Origin: Roseiarcus sp963730555
GTDB lineage: Bacteria > Pseudomonadota > Alphaproteobacteria > Rhizobiales > Beijerinckiaceae
Reading direction: 5' to 3'
Length of the DNA: 64,000 nucleotides
Assembly: GCA_963730555.1 (NCBI GenBank)
Contig: CAVSSS010000013.1
Span: 248,001-312,000, forward strand
The notes under the pieces were generated by a model. That model had not been told where the DNA came from. It ran no database searches and saw only the letters and a list, made by a program, of their open reading frames with translations. Position numbers and translations under genes: made by a program. Positions 63,923 through 64,000 of the stretch are shown in pieces (the first letter of the stretch is position 1; each line of letters opens with the position of its first letter).

Positions 63923-64000
63923 TCAGCGCGGCCGGCGAAGCCGGGGATTGGACAGAATGGCGAGGATGTCGGCGATCATGTTGAGCAGGATGAAGGTCGC
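63923..64000 (-). CDS. ABC transporter permease, DppB family (C-terminus only)
   Basis: The last 25 codons are present: ATFILLNMIADILAILSNPR and a short basic end, then TGA. This is the usual C-terminal end of DppB/OppB permeases, the partner of the adjacent DppC-type permease. The rest lies beyond the right edge. Confidence 0.8.
   Translation of the reverse strand, partial: ATFILLNMIADILAILSNPRLRRPR

Overview
The window is GC-rich, gene-dense bacterial DNA. Its gene content (phaAB for polyhydroxyalkanoate synthesis, a LemA/TPM cluster, ptsP for the nitrogen-type phosphotransferase system, prfA, purL with a small gene and bolA, paired M16 peptidases, an extensin-like protein, a TadD-like lipoprotein, a sorbosone-type dehydrogenase) points to an alphaproteobacterium, most likely order Hyphomicrobiales (Rhizobiales) and perhaps the Beijerinckiaceae/Methylocystaceae. 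The family-level placement is inference. No rRNA gene is present. One tRNA gene (Lys, anticodon CTT) is seen.

Layout. 0-5 kb: a SAM/class III cyclase/ATPase regulator running off the left edge, two small proteins, and a winged-helix TPR regulator divergent from a secreted AhpD-like protein, with a direct repeat between them that looks like an operator. 5-12 kb (minus strand): a B12-type radical SAM enzyme, an RLAN-type ATP-grasp ligase, a GNAT acetyltransferase, then phaB and phaA. 12-14.3 kb: a decayed zone with a broken livF, a degenerate IS5-family transposase and tRNA-Lys. 14.3-19.1 kb: ilvC, then lemA and two TPM-domain genes, then a D,D-carboxypeptidase followed by a candidate structured RNA with a strong terminator. 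19.5-24.5 kb (minus): nudC, a LprI-like protein, an aminotransferase, htpG. 25-33 kb: a metallo-beta-lactamase-fold protein, an alpha/beta hydrolase, a sorbosone-type dehydrogenase with DUF2231, bolA, a small conserved gene, purL, a formate/nitrite transporter-family protein. 33-41 kb: mutL, a GFA protein, two M16 peptidases, prpE-type acyl-CoA synthetase. 41-49 kb: TauE/SafE, GtrA, acyl-CoA synthetase, CHAD protein, two PEP-CTERM proteins, a NicO/DUF1007 metal transport pair, an extensin-like lipoprotein. 49.6-53.5 kb: a three-subunit molybdenum hydroxylase operon. 53-64 kb: GST, TadD-like TPR lipoprotein, hydroxyacid dehydrogenase, cupin, nadD-prfA, ptsP, and a peptide/nickel-type ABC transporter running off the right edge.

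Two points colour everything else. First, many conserved genes are split by single-base frameshifts, often in short G or C runs (cyclase, winged-helix/TPR, radical SAM twice, ATP-grasp, formate/nitrite transporter, prpE, 2Fe-2S subunit, hydroxyacid dehydrogenase, cupin three times, ptsP). Housekeeping genes such as ptsP are affected, so sequencing or assembly indels are the simplest explanation; these genes are annotated here over their full intended span. Second, two intergenic spaces about 19 kb apart carry recognisably related non-genic elements built from an AAATSCAAG-type iterated, inverted unit followed by conserved blocks. This dispersed element, together with the candidate RNA after the carboxypeptidase gene and the GNAT/ATP-grasp/radical SAM cluster, is the most promising undescribed material here.
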